Shown: one piece after another, positions 45,008 through 54,073 of the stretch | How the letters are laid out: every line of letters begins with the position of its first letter | Numbering within the stretch: position 1 is the first letter of the stretch | NCBI GenBank assembly: GCA_017467515.1 | Contig: JAFUSU010000016.1 | Coordinates: forward strand, 1 to 64,000 | DNA length: 64,000 bases | Direction: 5' to 3' | Source: Alphaproteobacteria bacterium | GTDB taxonomy: Bacteria; Pseudomonadota; Alphaproteobacteria; RF32; CAG-239 | Position numbers and translations under genes: made by a program | Notes under the pieces: model-generated | Told to the model about the DNA's origin: nothing | The model's database searches: none | Seen by the model: only the letters and a program-made list of their open reading frames with translations

Positions 45008-45472
45008 ATGGCTGAATATATTGATGAAATAAATTATGACAAACTCATTGAAAAATCCCTGAAATATGTGGTCGTAGAGGCTCTAAAAATCGCGGAAAGA
45101 CAGGGACTTCCGGGAGAAAATCATTTTTACATTACCTTTAAAACAGACCATCCGCAAACACGTCTTTCTGATAGTCTGCGTGCTCAATATCCGCATGATA
45201 TGACTATTGTTATTCAGCATCAATACGCCAATCTAACCGTCAATAAAGATTCCTTTTCCATTGATTTAAGTTTTAACGGAATTGAACAAACCTTAGTTAT
45301 TCCTTTTGATGCAATTACCTATTTCGGGGATCCTTATGCCAAATTCGGGCTGAGTTTTGCGGCCAAAGACTCAGAAACGACATCTCTTACGGAGGAAGAT
45401 GAGCCTCAATCTCGTCAAGCTTCCGGCGAAATCGCCAGTGTTGTTTCAATTGATGCTTTCAGGAAAAAATAA
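45008..45472 (+). CDS. sspB: SspB, ClpXP adaptor for ssrA-tagged proteins
   Basis: 154 aa, the alphaproteobacterial SspB form. It begins AEYIDEINYDKLIEKSLKYV, contains ENHFYITFKTDHPQTRLSD (substrate groove), PHDMTIVIQHQYANLTV and DAITYFGDPYAKFGLSF, and ends with the short C-terminal ClpX-binding tail VSIDAFRKK. It hands ssrA-tagged chains to ClpXP. Start is ATG 45008 with GAGGAAA upstream; the frame back to 44936 lies in the tmRNA. It sits 18 bases after the tmRNA terminator, so tag and adaptor genes are adjacent. Confidence 0.93.
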   Translation: MAEYIDEINYDKLIEKSLKYVVVEALKIAERQGLPGENHFYITFKTDHPQTRLSDSLRAQYPHDMTIVIQHQYANLTVNKDSFSIDLSFNGIEQTLVIPFDAITYFGDPYAKFGLSFAAKDSETTSLTEEDEPQSRQASGEIASVVSIDAFRKK

Positions 45473-45679
45473 ATGTTGAAAAGATCCGTTGTTATAGCAG
45501 GTCGTCACAACACCAGTATTACACTGGAAGAAGAATTTATGAAAGAATTGGAAGATATTGCATTTCAGAAAAAAATAACTATTAATCAGCTTGTTACAGA
45601 AATAGATTCATCAAGAAAAACAAATAATTTATCCAGCGCAATCAGAGTTTATATTCTCTCATATATTAAACAAAATTAA
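45473..45679 (+). CDS. Ribbon-helix-helix domain protein (RHH_4-like)
   Basis: 68 aa. KRSVVIAGRHNTSITLEEEF is the conserved opening of a small alphaproteobacterial ribbon-helix-helix family, followed by the helices MKELEDIAFQKKITINQLV and LSSAIRVYILSYI. It starts at the base after the sspB stop, so translation is coupled. Such proteins usually bind DNA as dimers, and it may regulate this locus; that is inference. Confidence 0.8.
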   Translation: MLKRSVVIAGRHNTSITLEEEFMKELEDIAFQKKITINQLVTEIDSSRKTNNLSSAIRVYILSYIKQN

Positions 45680-45680
45680 A

Positions 45681-45711
45681 AGGTGCCGAACATAAGTTCA
45701 GCACCTTTTTT
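45681..45711. terminator. Bidirectional terminator
   Basis: AAGGTGCcGAAC / GTTCaGCACCTT with loop ATAA, T6 on the plus strand and T-rich on the minus. It serves the sspB unit and the convergent 45710-46312 gene, whose stop codon overlaps it. Confidence 0.8.
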
Positions 45712-46312
45712 AAAGTTTAATTGCCGGACGCCCACACAGACAATGCATTGTCGGAGAAGTAAGGAAAAAGGTTTCTTTATCAAAAGAAACGCAACAACAC
45801 CCCTCCTCTGCCAAACACCAATCTGAGCCGAAAAATTCATATCCGCGCACCTGATGAAGGAACTCATTAAGCTTGGCTAAATTTGGCAACACACTCGTTT
45901 CATAAAATGATTTAGGCAATAATTGGCACCCCTGCCCCTCTAAATACACTTTCTGAGCCAAACGGAGCGTTTCGTCATAATGTGTTGCTTTGCTTGTTGT
46001 ATTCAAGCTTATCAGCCAACCATTCCAATAAAAAGCATCAGGCGCTAAGACGCGCATTTCATAGTAGCTTGATCTGAAGCCGTCAGGCCAATGCAATTCG
46101 AACGACAATTTCGTACGTTTTGCAACTTCTTGCAACAAACCATACACAACTTCATCAACCGCGTGATTTTCCTGAATAAATTCAATCAGAGATCTGATAA
46201 AAACATTCGGGGCTTTAATTTCCGGTTGTGTCAGACAAATTCTGACATCATCTTCCACCTGATTAAGCTTGATAAGCTTAAAAAGGGATTGAACAAATTT
46301 TTCTTTATCCAT
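45710..46312 (-). CDS. Uncharacterised 200-aa protein
   Basis: 200 aa, no signal peptide. The N-terminal helical part (EKFVQSLFKLIKLNQVEDDV, FIRSLIEFIQENHAVDEVVY) precedes a mixed region with aromatic strands (LSFELHWPDGFRSSYYEMRV, WNGWLISLN). The C-terminus carries a cysteine cluster (AEEGCCCVSF, MHCLCGRPA) that might bind metal. No family recognised. Confidence 0.55.
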   Translation of the reverse strand: MDKEKFVQSLFKLIKLNQVEDDVRICLTQPEIKAPNVFIRSLIEFIQENHAVDEVVYGLLQEVAKRTKLSFELHWPDGFRSSYYEMRVLAPDAFYWNGWLISLNTTSKATHYDETLRLAQKVYLEGQGCQLLPKSFYETSVLPNLAKLNEFLHQVRGYEFFGSDWCLAEEGCCCVSFDKETFFLTSPTMHCLCGRPAIKL

Positions 46313-46410
46313 AAATTATAAATTAATAATAAATCTTTAGGGGAAGATATACTCCTCCCCTATTCCAAAGTCAATAAATAAAAGATAACTTTTCCTGATA
46401 CAGAAAATAT

Positions 46411-47175
46411 TTATTCGTCATCGAAAGCAGTATCTTCAACAGTTTCATCTTCTGCTGAATTGTTTTCAATCATCAAATTTTCCTGTTCCATTTCTATTTT
46501 TTTCCGGCGTCCGCGACGTTTCTTTTGTGGTGTTTTACGCTGAACGGCACCGATAATATAGTTACCTGCAACTTTATACAAATCAACCAAATGACCGTTA
46601 TACATATGGTCGCCATCTTCTAATAAGGCAAAATCGACATCAACATTGCGTTGCGTATTTAAACGATGAGCCAAAGTTGAAACACTTGAAGGTGTCACAA
46701 TTTCATCGGCTCCGCCCTGAATAATCAAACCGGAAGTCGGACAAGGTGCCAAAAAAGAAAAATCCTTTTCATTTGCCGGCGGTGATACGGCAATAAAATT
46801 ATTAATATCCGGACGACGCATTAACAACTGCAAACCGATCCAAGCTCCAAAAGAATATCCGGCGATCCAACACTGACGTGCTTCAGGATTAACGGATTGC
46901 AACCAATCTAAAGCAACTGTTGCATCAGACAACTCGCCGGGGCCGTCCTCAAACTCTCCTTGAGAACGTCCGACGCTTCTGAAATTAAAACGCAATACCG
47001 AAAAGCCCAAATTTTGAAAACAACTGAATAAGGTGTAAACAACCTTATTATTCATTGTACCGCCATATTGCGGATGAGGATGCAAAATAAGCGCTACCGG
47101 TGCTGACGGATTGGAACTTTGATGATAACGTCCTTCCAGACGACCGGCATGACCATTAAATAAAACTTCTGTCAT
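46411..47175 (-). CDS. Alpha/beta hydrolase (COG2945-like)
   Basis: 254 aa. LILHPHPQYGGTMNNKVVYT, FNFRSVGRSQGEFEDGPGE and the nucleophile elbow GYSFGAW are diagnostic, with Asp in GGADEIVTP and His in DGDHMYNG completing the triad. The natural substrate is unknown; members are annotated as predicted hydrolases. The last 40 residues are a charged tail (KKRRGRRKKIEMEQ then acidic), probably disordered and not part of the fold. Confidence 0.85.
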   Translation of the reverse strand: MTEVLFNGHAGRLEGRYHQSSNPSAPVALILHPHPQYGGTMNNKVVYTLFSCFQNLGFSVLRFNFRSVGRSQGEFEDGPGELSDATVALDWLQSVNPEARQCWIAGYSFGAWIGLQLLMRRPDINNFIAVSPPANEKDFSFLAPCPTSGLIIQGGADEIVTPSSVSTLAHRLNTQRNVDVDFALLEDGDHMYNGHLVDLYKVAGNYIIGAVQRKTPQKKRRGRRKKIEMEQENLMIENNSAEDETVEDTAFDDE

Positions 47176-47263
47176 ATAAATCTCTTATTTAAAAATTAAC
47201 TTATTATGTTTATACAGGAAAATAAATCCGATTATTAACACTAATTCAGGAATGTAGCACAAA

Positions 47264-47944
47264 ATGAATCCAAAATTCAAGATAATTTTTAATGATTTGG
47301 AGGCGATTCTTGCCAGAGATCCGGCAACCAACTCTAAATTTGAAGCATTGCTTTGCAATTCCGGCTTTCACAGCATCTGTATTTATCGTCTTTCTCACTA
47401 TTTTTGGTTAAAAAATTTCCATTTGACAGCCAGAATACTATCACAGATAGCTCGTTTTTTAACCGGTGTGGAAATTCATCCGGCCGCTAAAATCGGAATT
47501 GGTTTTATGATTGATCACGGAATGGGAGTCGTCATTGGAGAAACAACGGAAATCGGCGACAATGTAACACTTTACCACGATGTCACTTTAGGCGGAACAA
47601 CCGTTTTTGATAAAAACGGCAAAGTTAGGAGTAAACGCCATCCGACCATCGGAAATGATGTTATTATCGGTTCCGGAGCACAAATTTTAGGCCCCATTAA
47701 AATCGGAAACAATGCAAAAATCGGATCAAACGCTATCGTCATTAAAGATGTGCCGGCTCATACAACGGTTGTCGGATTTCCGGCTCATAAAACACAAACT
47801 TCCAAATCTAAGAAATTCTGCAGTTACGGCATTGAAGATAAAACAGCGGATGAACTAAGCGAAACGGTTATTCATCTGTCTGAAGATATTCACGATCTGC
47901 GCCGACAAATCAACGAATTAAAGAAAAAATTAAATAAAAACTAA
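47264..47944 (+). CDS. cysE: Serine O-acetyltransferase
   Basis: 226 aa, the shorter EpsC-like form. An N-terminal helical part ([20 protein letters not shown]) is followed by hexapeptide repeats forming a left-handed beta-helix ([46 protein letters not shown]). It acetylates serine for cysteine synthesis. No cysK is adjacent. The C-terminus is a charged helix. Confidence 0.92.
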   Translation: MNPKFKIIFNDLEAILARDPATNSKFEALLCNSGFHSICIYRLSHYFWLKNFHLTARILSQIARFLTGVEIHPAAKIGIGFMIDHGMGVVIGETTEIGDNVTLYHDVTLGGTTVFDKNGKVRSKRHPTIGNDVIIGSGAQILGPIKIGNNAKIGSNAIVIKDVPAHTTVVGFPAHKTQTSKSKKFCSYGIEDKTADELSETVIHLSEDIHDLRRQINELKKKLNKN

Positions 47945-48044
47945 CTATTATATAATATATTAAATGTAACGTAATTGTAACTGTTCTTTTTCTTAAAAAT
48001 ATAGTATTATAGATAATAAGAAGGACTTATGACGGAGGCTGGCT

Positions 48045-48641
48045 ATGACTAAATATTTATCGACAGCACTATTTCTCGGGTGTTTAACAATGTCTTCAGT
48101 TGCCTTTGCGCAATTATCTGCTAACCCTTGGGTTCACCCTAACGGGGGATATTTTCAAGATGTTGCTCAACAACCGACTCCTGATAATACGGTAGCCCCT
48201 GTTTATGAAGGCAATGAAAGCAACGGAGAAATTCTTCCTGTTGATCCGTGGGCCAAAACAAGAGATACCAGCGGTGTTAAGACATGGCGCGGCTCAGGAC
48301 AACACGGTAAATTAAATTATATAGGAGAAGCCACATCATGGGATGGCACTCACGGAACGGAACAAGAATTAATGCCGGAAGTTAACCGTCATAATATGCT
48401 TGTTTTTACCGAACATCTCCGCAAAATGGGATACAAGATTCCAGACAGTTACGATCAGAATATCAAAAATATGCCACAAAATTATAAAAAGCAGCTGCAA
48501 CAAAGCTTTGCTGATTTAAACAAAGCTGAAGACCCATTAAGTGATAGTTTTAAAATGCTCATGAACAGCTTTGAAGACGGAACAGGACTTGACGTTAACA
48601 ATCTTATATTCAATACTATGGATATCTTAGGAACGGACTAA
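48045..48641 (+). CDS. Secreted protein, unknown function
   Basis: 198 aa with signal peptide (MTKYLSTALFLGCLTMSSVA, cleavage near FAQ). The mature part is Trp-, Asn- and Pro-rich at first (ANPWVHPNGGYFQD, LPVDPWAKTRDTSGVKTWRG) and helical later (LVFTEHLRKMGYKIPDSYDQ). GGAGG lies before the ATG. The following gene also encodes a secreted protein, 9 bases on. No family recognised. Confidence 0.6.
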   Translation: MTKYLSTALFLGCLTMSSVAFAQLSANPWVHPNGGYFQDVAQQPTPDNTVAPVYEGNESNGEILPVDPWAKTRDTSGVKTWRGSGQHGKLNYIGEATSWDGTHGTEQELMPEVNRHNMLVFTEHLRKMGYKIPDSYDQNIKNMPQNYKKQLQQSFADLNKAEDPLSDSFKMLMNSFEDGTGLDVNNLIFNTMDILGTD

Positions 48642-48650
48642 AAAGAAACA

Positions 48651-49046
48651 ATGAAAAACTTTATTCTCATTTTAGGATACTTAAGTTTACCGATTTCAAT
48701 TGCCTTTGCGGCTGATAATTATACAGACACAAAAACATTTGAAGAAGCATCTATATCAGCAGTTGAAGATTTTGCCAATCGTTTAAACACCGTGAAGCCG
48801 GAACAATATATTGAAACGGTTGCACCTGTTCAAAATTCGGTCAGACAAACGGTAGCTAAAATGTCTCCTGACGAAACACAATTTATGATTGGTTTGCAAA
48901 ACCGCCTTAATAAAGATATGGCAGAAAAAAATAACGAACCGAAACCGGCGGATATCAAAATAGATCCAAACGATAAAAAAGCCGTTGAAAGAATGTTAAC
49001 GCCGGATATTTATACATACGATGATGTAATTCCCGATGTCGAATAG
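48651..49046 (+). CDS. Small secreted protein, unknown function
   Basis: 131 aa with signal peptide (MKNFILILGYLSLPISIAFA). The mature chain is helical and acidic (TFEEASISAVEDFANRLNTV, ETQFMIGLQNRLNKDMAEK) and ends YDDVIPDVE. It follows another secreted-protein gene and overlaps the trmJ start by 11 bases, so the three are probably co-transcribed. No family recognised. Confidence 0.55.
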   Translation: MKNFILILGYLSLPISIAFAADNYTDTKTFEEASISAVEDFANRLNTVKPEQYIETVAPVQNSVRQTVAKMSPDETQFMIGLQNRLNKDMAEKNNEPKPADIKIDPNDKKAVERMLTPDIYTYDDVIPDVE

Positions 49047-49773
49047 TCCCGTTTTCATATTAATTCGCCCCCAAATGGCTGAAAATATAGGTATGGCAGC
49101 TCGCGCTATGATGAATTGCGGGTTACAGGAAATGCGTTTAGTTTGCCCTCGCGAATCACCGACATCAGATAAAGCAATAGCCGCATCTTCAGGAGCGGAC
49201 GGCATTTTAAAAACAGCAACAATCTGTTCCTCAACAGATGAAGCTATTGCAGATTGTGACTATATCTATGCAACAACGGCACGACGCAGAGGAATGATAA
49301 AGCCGATTCGGACGGCACATTTTGCTGCGGAGGAAATTTTACAAAATTCACAAAGAAAATATGGTATTTTATTCGGACCGGAAAGAACCGGTCTAGAAAA
49401 TCAAGATGTATGCTTAGCCAACAGCATCATTGAAATTCCGCTTAATCCGGAACATTGCTCTCTTAATTTATCACAAGCCGTTTTGTTAGTCGGTTACGAA
49501 TGGTATCAACATAAAATTATGGCGCCGGGACAACAATTTATATTAGGAAAAACAACCTTCGCGACCAAAGAAAAAATCAATTTATTTCTCCAAACCCTGG
49601 AAAATAAATTAAATGACAGCGGCATATTTCAGCAACCGGAAAAAAGAGAGCATATGTCCATCAATTTAAGAAATATCTTTACACGCACCGATATTACGGA
49701 ACAGGAACTAAACACATTGTATGGGGTTATTAACCACCTCAACATTCAAAAAAATTCACAAAAAGAAGAATAA
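49036..49773 (+). CDS. trmJ: tRNA (cytidine/uridine-32-2'-O)-methyltransferase TrmJ
   Basis: 245 aa, a SPOUT-fold TrmH-family group 1 enzyme that methylates the ribose of nucleotide 32 in several tRNAs. Features: VFILIRPQMAENIGMAARAM, SDKAIAASSGADGIL, the knot motifs YGILFGPERTGLENQD and IPLNPEHCSLNLSQAV, and a C-terminal helical tail. It starts inside the upstream gene. Confidence 0.92.
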   Translation: MSNSPVFILIRPQMAENIGMAARAMMNCGLQEMRLVCPRESPTSDKAIAASSGADGILKTATICSSTDEAIADCDYIYATTARRRGMIKPIRTAHFAAEEILQNSQRKYGILFGPERTGLENQDVCLANSIIEIPLNPEHCSLNLSQAVLLVGYEWYQHKIMAPGQQFILGKTTFATKEKINLFLQTLENKLNDSGIFQQPEKREHMSINLRNIFTRTDITEQELNTLYGVINHLNIQKNSQKEE

Positions 49774-49835
49774 AAATCAAATATCTCTTTATTAATATGA
49801 CGCAAAGCATATATTAATACGCAGGAGATAATTTT

Positions 49836-51164
49836 ATGTCGGAAACTGTTTTATTTAATCTTGACCCTAAACTTGTCGCTTCAACCATATTAGTGGTCGT
49901 TTACATTATATTATTCAGCGAAAAACTTAACCGTGCCGTTGCCGCCTTAATCGGTGCCGGGGTTATGATTTTTGCCGGTGTTTTAACCCAACAGGAAGCC
50001 TTGAAAGGTATTGACTTCAATACATTAATGCTTTTAATCGGAATGATGATTATTGTAGGCATTTCTGAAAAATCAGGTGTTTTTAAATTTTTAGCCATCT
50101 GGGCTGTCCAAAAAGCTAAAGTTAATCCTCGCGGATTACTCGTTGTTTTAGCTTTCATTACAGCAATATTTTCAGCTGTTTTGGATAATGTGACAACCGT
50201 TTTATTAATTGTGCCGATTACGGTACAAATTACACGTAAATTAAACATTGATACCTACCCTTACCTGATTTTAGAAATTTTTGCTTCCAATATCGGGGGA
50301 ACGGCTACATTAATCGGTGATCCTCCTAATATTTTAATAGGTTCGGCAATTAATTTATCTTTTATGGATTTTGTCAATGAATTGACGCCTATGGTTCTCA
50401 TAACAATGCTTGTTTTGGTCTTTGTTTTTGACTTAATATACGGTAAAAAACTTAAAACGACCAAGAAAAAAAGAGCCTTAGTTATGAGAATAAACCCGCT
50501 TGAATCGGTCACGGATTGGCGACTTTTGAAACAATCAATGACTGTTTTACTATGTGTTATCGTAGCTTTTATTTCGGCAGAACATTTTCATATAGCCAAC
50601 GGGACAATAGCTCTGTTTGGGGCAGCCATACTGATGTTTATTCACACGCTCGGCAAAAATCATTCGGAAAGAGAACATTTGGTAGAACAAGCTTTTTCGT
50701 TTGTGGATTGGACAACAATTTTTTTCTTTGCAGGGCTTTTTGCTTTAGTTTACGGGTTAGAAGAAGCCGGAGTGCTACAAATTTTAGGTCATCATTTCAG
50801 TCAACTGGCTGATGGCAGTATAGAAAAAGCAACTATGCTCATTGTATGGATATCTGCTTTTGTATCCAGTGCTATTGATAATATTCCTTTTGTTGCCACG
50901 ATGATTCCTCTTGTAAAAACAATGGAAGCGGATATGGGCGGCAGAGAAGCGATGATGCCGGTATGGTGGGCTTTATCTTTAGGCTCTTGTTATGGTGGAA
51001 ACGGTTCTTTAATTGCAGCTTCCGCTAATGTTATTGTAGCCGGCTTAGCTCAAAAAGAAGGGCATCCGATTCACTTTATGAAATTTTTACTTTGGTCTAT
51101 CCCTGTTATGCTCGGAAGTGTTGGAATTGCGGCACTTTACCTACATATCAGACATTTTATGTAA
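49836..51164 (+). CDS. ArsB/NhaD-superfamily ion transporter
   Basis: 442 aa with about 11 membrane helices. Conserved ion-transporter parts are FNTLMLLIGMMIIVGISEKS, LDNVTTVLLIVPITVQITR, FASNIGGTATLIGDPPNILI and the second-half equivalent SSAIDNIPFVATMIPLV with LGSCYGGNGSLIAASANVIV. The duplicated DN and GGxxT/GGNGS motifs are typical of this IT superfamily, which includes arsenite, sodium/proton and P-protein carriers. I cannot tell the substrate. GGAG precedes the ATG. Confidence 0.85.
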   Translation: MSETVLFNLDPKLVASTILVVVYIILFSEKLNRAVAALIGAGVMIFAGVLTQQEALKGIDFNTLMLLIGMMIIVGISEKSGVFKFLAIWAVQKAKVNPRGLLVVLAFITAIFSAVLDNVTTVLLIVPITVQITRKLNIDTYPYLILEIFASNIGGTATLIGDPPNILIGSAINLSFMDFVNELTPMVLITMLVLVFVFDLIYGKKLKTTKKKRALVMRINPLESVTDWRLLKQSMTVLLCVIVAFISAEHFHIANGTIALFGAAILMFIHTLGKNHSEREHLVEQAFSFVDWTTIFFFAGLFALVYGLEEAGVLQILGHHFSQLADGSIEKATMLIVWISAFVSSAIDNIPFVATMIPLVKTMEADMGGREAMMPVWWALSLGSCYGGNGSLIAASANVIVAGLAQKEGHPIHFMKFLLWSIPVMLGSVGIAALYLHIRHFM

Positions 51165-51257
51165 CATTATTCCAATGAAAATTTTCATAGAAATAATTAG
51201 ACAATAAGAGATATTTATGTTATAGTGCTCAAAATTAAACAAACACGAGAATATAAA

Positions 51258-51998
51258 ATGAAAACCAAATATTATCTTTTTCTGTTACTTGCCTGTCAAG
51301 TTTTAGCCGTTTCACCGACATATGCCAAAGTTCAGTTCATTATCAAAGAAACGGAGGATGCTAATTCCACAAAAGGAAAAAATATAGCCGATGATTTAGC
51401 CTCGGCTTGTGCACAGAAAGGATTCCCAATTAAAGCATCATCTTGTACAGGGTTTAAACAAGCCGGACTTTTATGTCCTTTATCGGCTGACTACACGGAT
51501 AAGTGCTGTAATGTTGAATATGCCTATACCCTTCCGGGAAGCTGTAATGACGGCACTTCCAGCAGTTCTGACACTTGCGGGGGACGCTATCGTTGTATTT
51601 GCAATCCCATAGCCTATCCGAAAGGTCCCGGACGTGAAAGTTGCACGGGGAAATTCTCTTATGATGAAGTAAATTACTGCACAGAAACATATTATGATGA
51701 TAGCGGAACACTCCACCAAACCAGATATTTTAAGGGCTGTATGTGTTCAAGCAGTTATGCCAGATGCAATACCAGTCATCATTTACACGGTGTCGGTGAA
51801 GGATGTGCTTATAACGGAAATACATATTATACCTCTTGCGCCTGTGATTCCGGATACAACAAACGTTGTATAAGTTCCGGTGCCAAATACCCGCATGATT
51901 ATTGTCTGTTTAACGGTAATCGCTACTATACTGTTTGCAATAGTGAAGAAGCTAATGATAAAAGCGATAGTGATACCATGAACAGTACGGATCAATAA
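51258..51998 (+). CDS. Secreted cysteine-rich protein
   Basis: 246 aa from ATG 51258 (signal peptide MKTKYYLFLLLACQVLAV). About 27 cysteines recur in short modules ending in aromatic residues (CCNVEYAYTLPGSCNDG, GRYRCICNPIAYPKG, GCMCSSSYARCNTS, CACDSGYNKRC), suggesting a disulfide-stabilised extracellular protein. No known family. It faces the convergent secreted gene 52059-52685. Confidence 0.65.
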   Translation: MKTKYYLFLLLACQVLAVSPTYAKVQFIIKETEDANSTKGKNIADDLASACAQKGFPIKASSCTGFKQAGLLCPLSADYTDKCCNVEYAYTLPGSCNDGTSSSSDTCGGRYRCICNPIAYPKGPGRESCTGKFSYDEVNYCTETYYDDSGTLHQTRYFKGCMCSSSYARCNTSHHLHGVGEGCAYNGNTYYTSCACDSGYNKRCISSGAKYPHDYCLFNGNRYYTVCNSEEANDKSDSDTMNSTDQ

Positions 51999-52010
51999 CG
52001 GAATAAAATT

Positions 52011-52042
52011 AAAAAAAACTCCTCTGATGAGGAGTTTTTTTG
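52011..52042. terminator. Terminator between convergent secreted-protein genes
   Basis: AAAACTCCTCT, loop GATG, AGGAGTTTTTTT. Flanked by A7 and T7. Confidence 0.85.
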
Positions 52043-52058
52043 TGAGTAATAAAGGTAA

Positions 52059-52685
52059 CTAAAAATCAAAAACACAACGAACAGCACTGACATCATTCCT
52101 TTGTATGCCATCAGTATCGCCGCTGGACGGATTAAAGCCTTGTGCATATGTTGCATGATCTGGTACCGTAGATGACCAATAATATTGATTATAGAGAGTA
52201 ACTCCTCCGGATATTTTTTGCAATCCGGCGTTTATAGCATTATAATTCTTTGCTATTTTCAGTCCTTCATCTATCGTTGGCAAATGAGCCGTTTTTCCCC
52301 CTTTTATGAGCTGTTTACAGGAATCGCGAGCATCAACCCAAGTGGCTGTATTAGCAGGTATATCGCTCCACAAAATAATACCATCTCCAGCCACAACACC
52401 AAGAGCAGTTACATTTGACAAAGTATCATAATCTGCTCTGCAATTATTATCGCTATAATAAATATCTCCAACCATACAAGGTGTTGTATTCACACAAAAC
52501 AATTTGGTTTGATCAAACGGGCATTTAAGAGCTTTTTTCGATCCGCAATTTGTTTCTGTAAATCCCAACTCCGCGCAAGTCGGAACTTGGGTGCACGTTT
52601 CCGCATTGGTTTTTGTTGCAAAGGAGAAAGTCATCATCAACAGGCTCGCCCCCATCATCATTCTGTTTGTTATAGTCATTCTCAT
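52059..52685 (-). CDS. Secreted protein with DUF1566 (Lcl-like) C-terminal domain
   Basis: 208 aa. A long signal peptide (MRMTITNRMMMGASLLMMTF) is followed by a cysteine-rich segment (CTQVPTCAELGFTETNCGS) and then a domain with YYWSSTVPDHATYAQGFNPS and the C-terminal VRCVFDF characteristic of the DUF1566/Lcl fold, which is found in surface and adhesion proteins. AAGGAG is well placed before the ATG. Confidence 0.72.
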   Translation of the reverse strand: MRMTITNRMMMGASLLMMTFSFATKTNAETCTQVPTCAELGFTETNCGSKKALKCPFDQTKLFCVNTTPCMVGDIYYSDNNCRADYDTLSNVTALGVVAGDGIILWSDIPANTATWVDARDSCKQLIKGGKTAHLPTIDEGLKIAKNYNAINAGLQKISGGVTLYNQYYWSSTVPDHATYAQGFNPSSGDTDGIQRNDVSAVRCVFDF

Positions 52686-52743
52686 TTTCTTTCTCCTTTT
52701 TTAGGTTAATAATTGTTGTTTTTATAACATTGTTTCCTTCTAT

Positions 52744-52830
52744 TCCCTCCCTGTTTGAGGGAGGGTTAGGGAGGGTAGTTTCCTCAGAACTCTTTCACCC
52801 CTCCTAACCTCCCCTTTGTAAAGGGGAGGA
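52744..52830. repeat. REPIN-like palindromic element
   Basis: Two GC-rich hairpins in inverted orientation: CCCTCCCT-gtttg-AGGGAGGG (52745-52765) and CCTCCCCTTT-gt-AAAGGGGAGG (52808-52829), each with an adjoining TTAGGGAGGG-type tail, so that the inner arms (GGGTTAGGGAGGG and CCCCTCCTAACC) also pair. It is sharply GC-rich against the background and looks like a mobile palindromic repeat. Confidence 0.75.
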
Positions 52831-52858
52831 ATAATAAGATTCTTTCTATTTTTTACCG

Positions 52859-54073
52859 TCATCCTCCCGGCATCAAACAACGCCAATCATCACTGCACCA
52901 ATAGGTGTAAATATTTATCTGTCCTGTCGGACAAGTAATGACCTCACATAATCCGCTACTATTCACGCCATACCCATTCTGACAAGAAGTGCACTTATAA
53001 ACCTTCGTGCTTCCTTTCCGGCAACTTGCTGAAGTGTTACAATGCGCTATCACCGCCGTGCCGCTGCCATATCCGGTACACTCGTTCTCAAGACATCTTG
53101 CTCCGGATAATATCCAACCTTCATTACAGCGTGTGTAGCCCCAATACGTATTCTCTCCACTCTTACAGCTTATCAGAACGCCGGCACTTGAACTCGAACC
53201 CGACAAAACATTATAAGGATAAACCGTTCTGTCACAACTCTTTGCCGTACAATCACCTCCCGCCGGACCACTGTATCCTTCATAACAACTTGTATAGTAA
53301 TAACAAACTTTGTTGCCGTAAGTCTTGCTTGCCACAGCTCCCTTGCTTTCACTCGGCTTGCTGTCATAAGGACAATCTGCCGGACGAGATGTCGCTATAC
53401 AGACGCCGGCATTTAATGTATAACCTTCTGAACAAGCCGTACATTTATACATATAAGAACTTCCATTTTTACAACTGTCCGAAGTTAAACACGATGTTGA
53501 GGTTGATAAAGGATACCCGTCGCAACTGTTTTCATTACAATAACAGCCGTTTTGCGTCCAACCGTTGTTGCATCTTGTATAACAGTGCTTGATCGCTATG
53601 CTATATACACCTTTACCAAAAGTTTCCATAGAACCAACGGAACTCATGGATTGCCAGTCATTATTGCTACTGGTGGAGCCACCGGAACAATCTGCTGAAA
53701 TATATGATCCGACCTCGGAAGAAACAGATGTTAACGGATAAGTGTTTTGACAGTCCGTCTTACTCATACAAACACCGTTCACAAGAATTTCATTCTTACC
53801 ACAGGAAGAATCTTTAATAGAATCATCTAAATTATCATTATTGCTGTCTAAAGTGACTTTGTTTGTTTTAACAATAAACTCAACCGCCGCATATTTTTGA
53901 TATGAGGATTTTGGCCCAGCTGAAGGTTTGGTTTTGGTTTGGTATTCTACTAGGAGGTTGGTGCCTGAATCATTATAGATAATGTTTGCCTTTGCAACTT
54001 TGGTTAGAAAAAACATTCCCGGACCACACAGTAATAAAACAATCGCATACAGCAAATAATCTTTAGTTTTCAT
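52859..54073 (-). CDS. Large secreted cysteine-rich repeat protein
   Basis: 404 aa. N-terminal hydrophobic signal/anchor (YLLYAIVLLLCGPGMFFLTK). From about residue 90, cysteine modules recur: C...Y.C..C..GY.L..G.C (YMYKCTACSEGYTLNAGVCI, then KVYKCTSCQNGYGVNSSGLC), alternating with SCDRTVYPY/SCDGYPL units. This EGF/GCC2-like spacing suggests an extracellular disulfide-rich rod. Together with its two neighbours it forms a small cluster of secreted Cys-containing proteins. No named family. Confidence 0.65.
   Translation of the reverse strand: MKTKDYLLYAIVLLLCGPGMFFLTKVAKANIIYNDSGTNLLVEYQTKTKPSAGPKSSYQKYAAVEFIVKTNKVTLDSNNDNLDDSIKDSSCGKNEILVNGVCMSKTDCQNTYPLTSVSSEVGSYISADCSGGSTSSNNDWQSMSSVGSMETFGKGVYSIAIKHCYTRCNNGWTQNGCYCNENSCDGYPLSTSTSCLTSDSCKNGSSYMYKCTACSEGYTLNAGVCIATSRPADCPYDSKPSESKGAVASKTYGNKVCYYYTSCYEGYSGPAGGDCTAKSCDRTVYPYNVLSGSSSSAGVLISCKSGENTYWGYTRCNEGWILSGARCLENECTGYGSGTAVIAHCNTSASCRKGSTKVYKCTSCQNGYGVNSSGLCEVITCPTGQINIYTYWCSDDWRCLMPGG

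Noticed and set aside
52744-52830. Ordinary transcription terminator
   Set aside because: Two hairpins in inverted arrangement with paired tails and no T-run point to a palindromic repeat instead.
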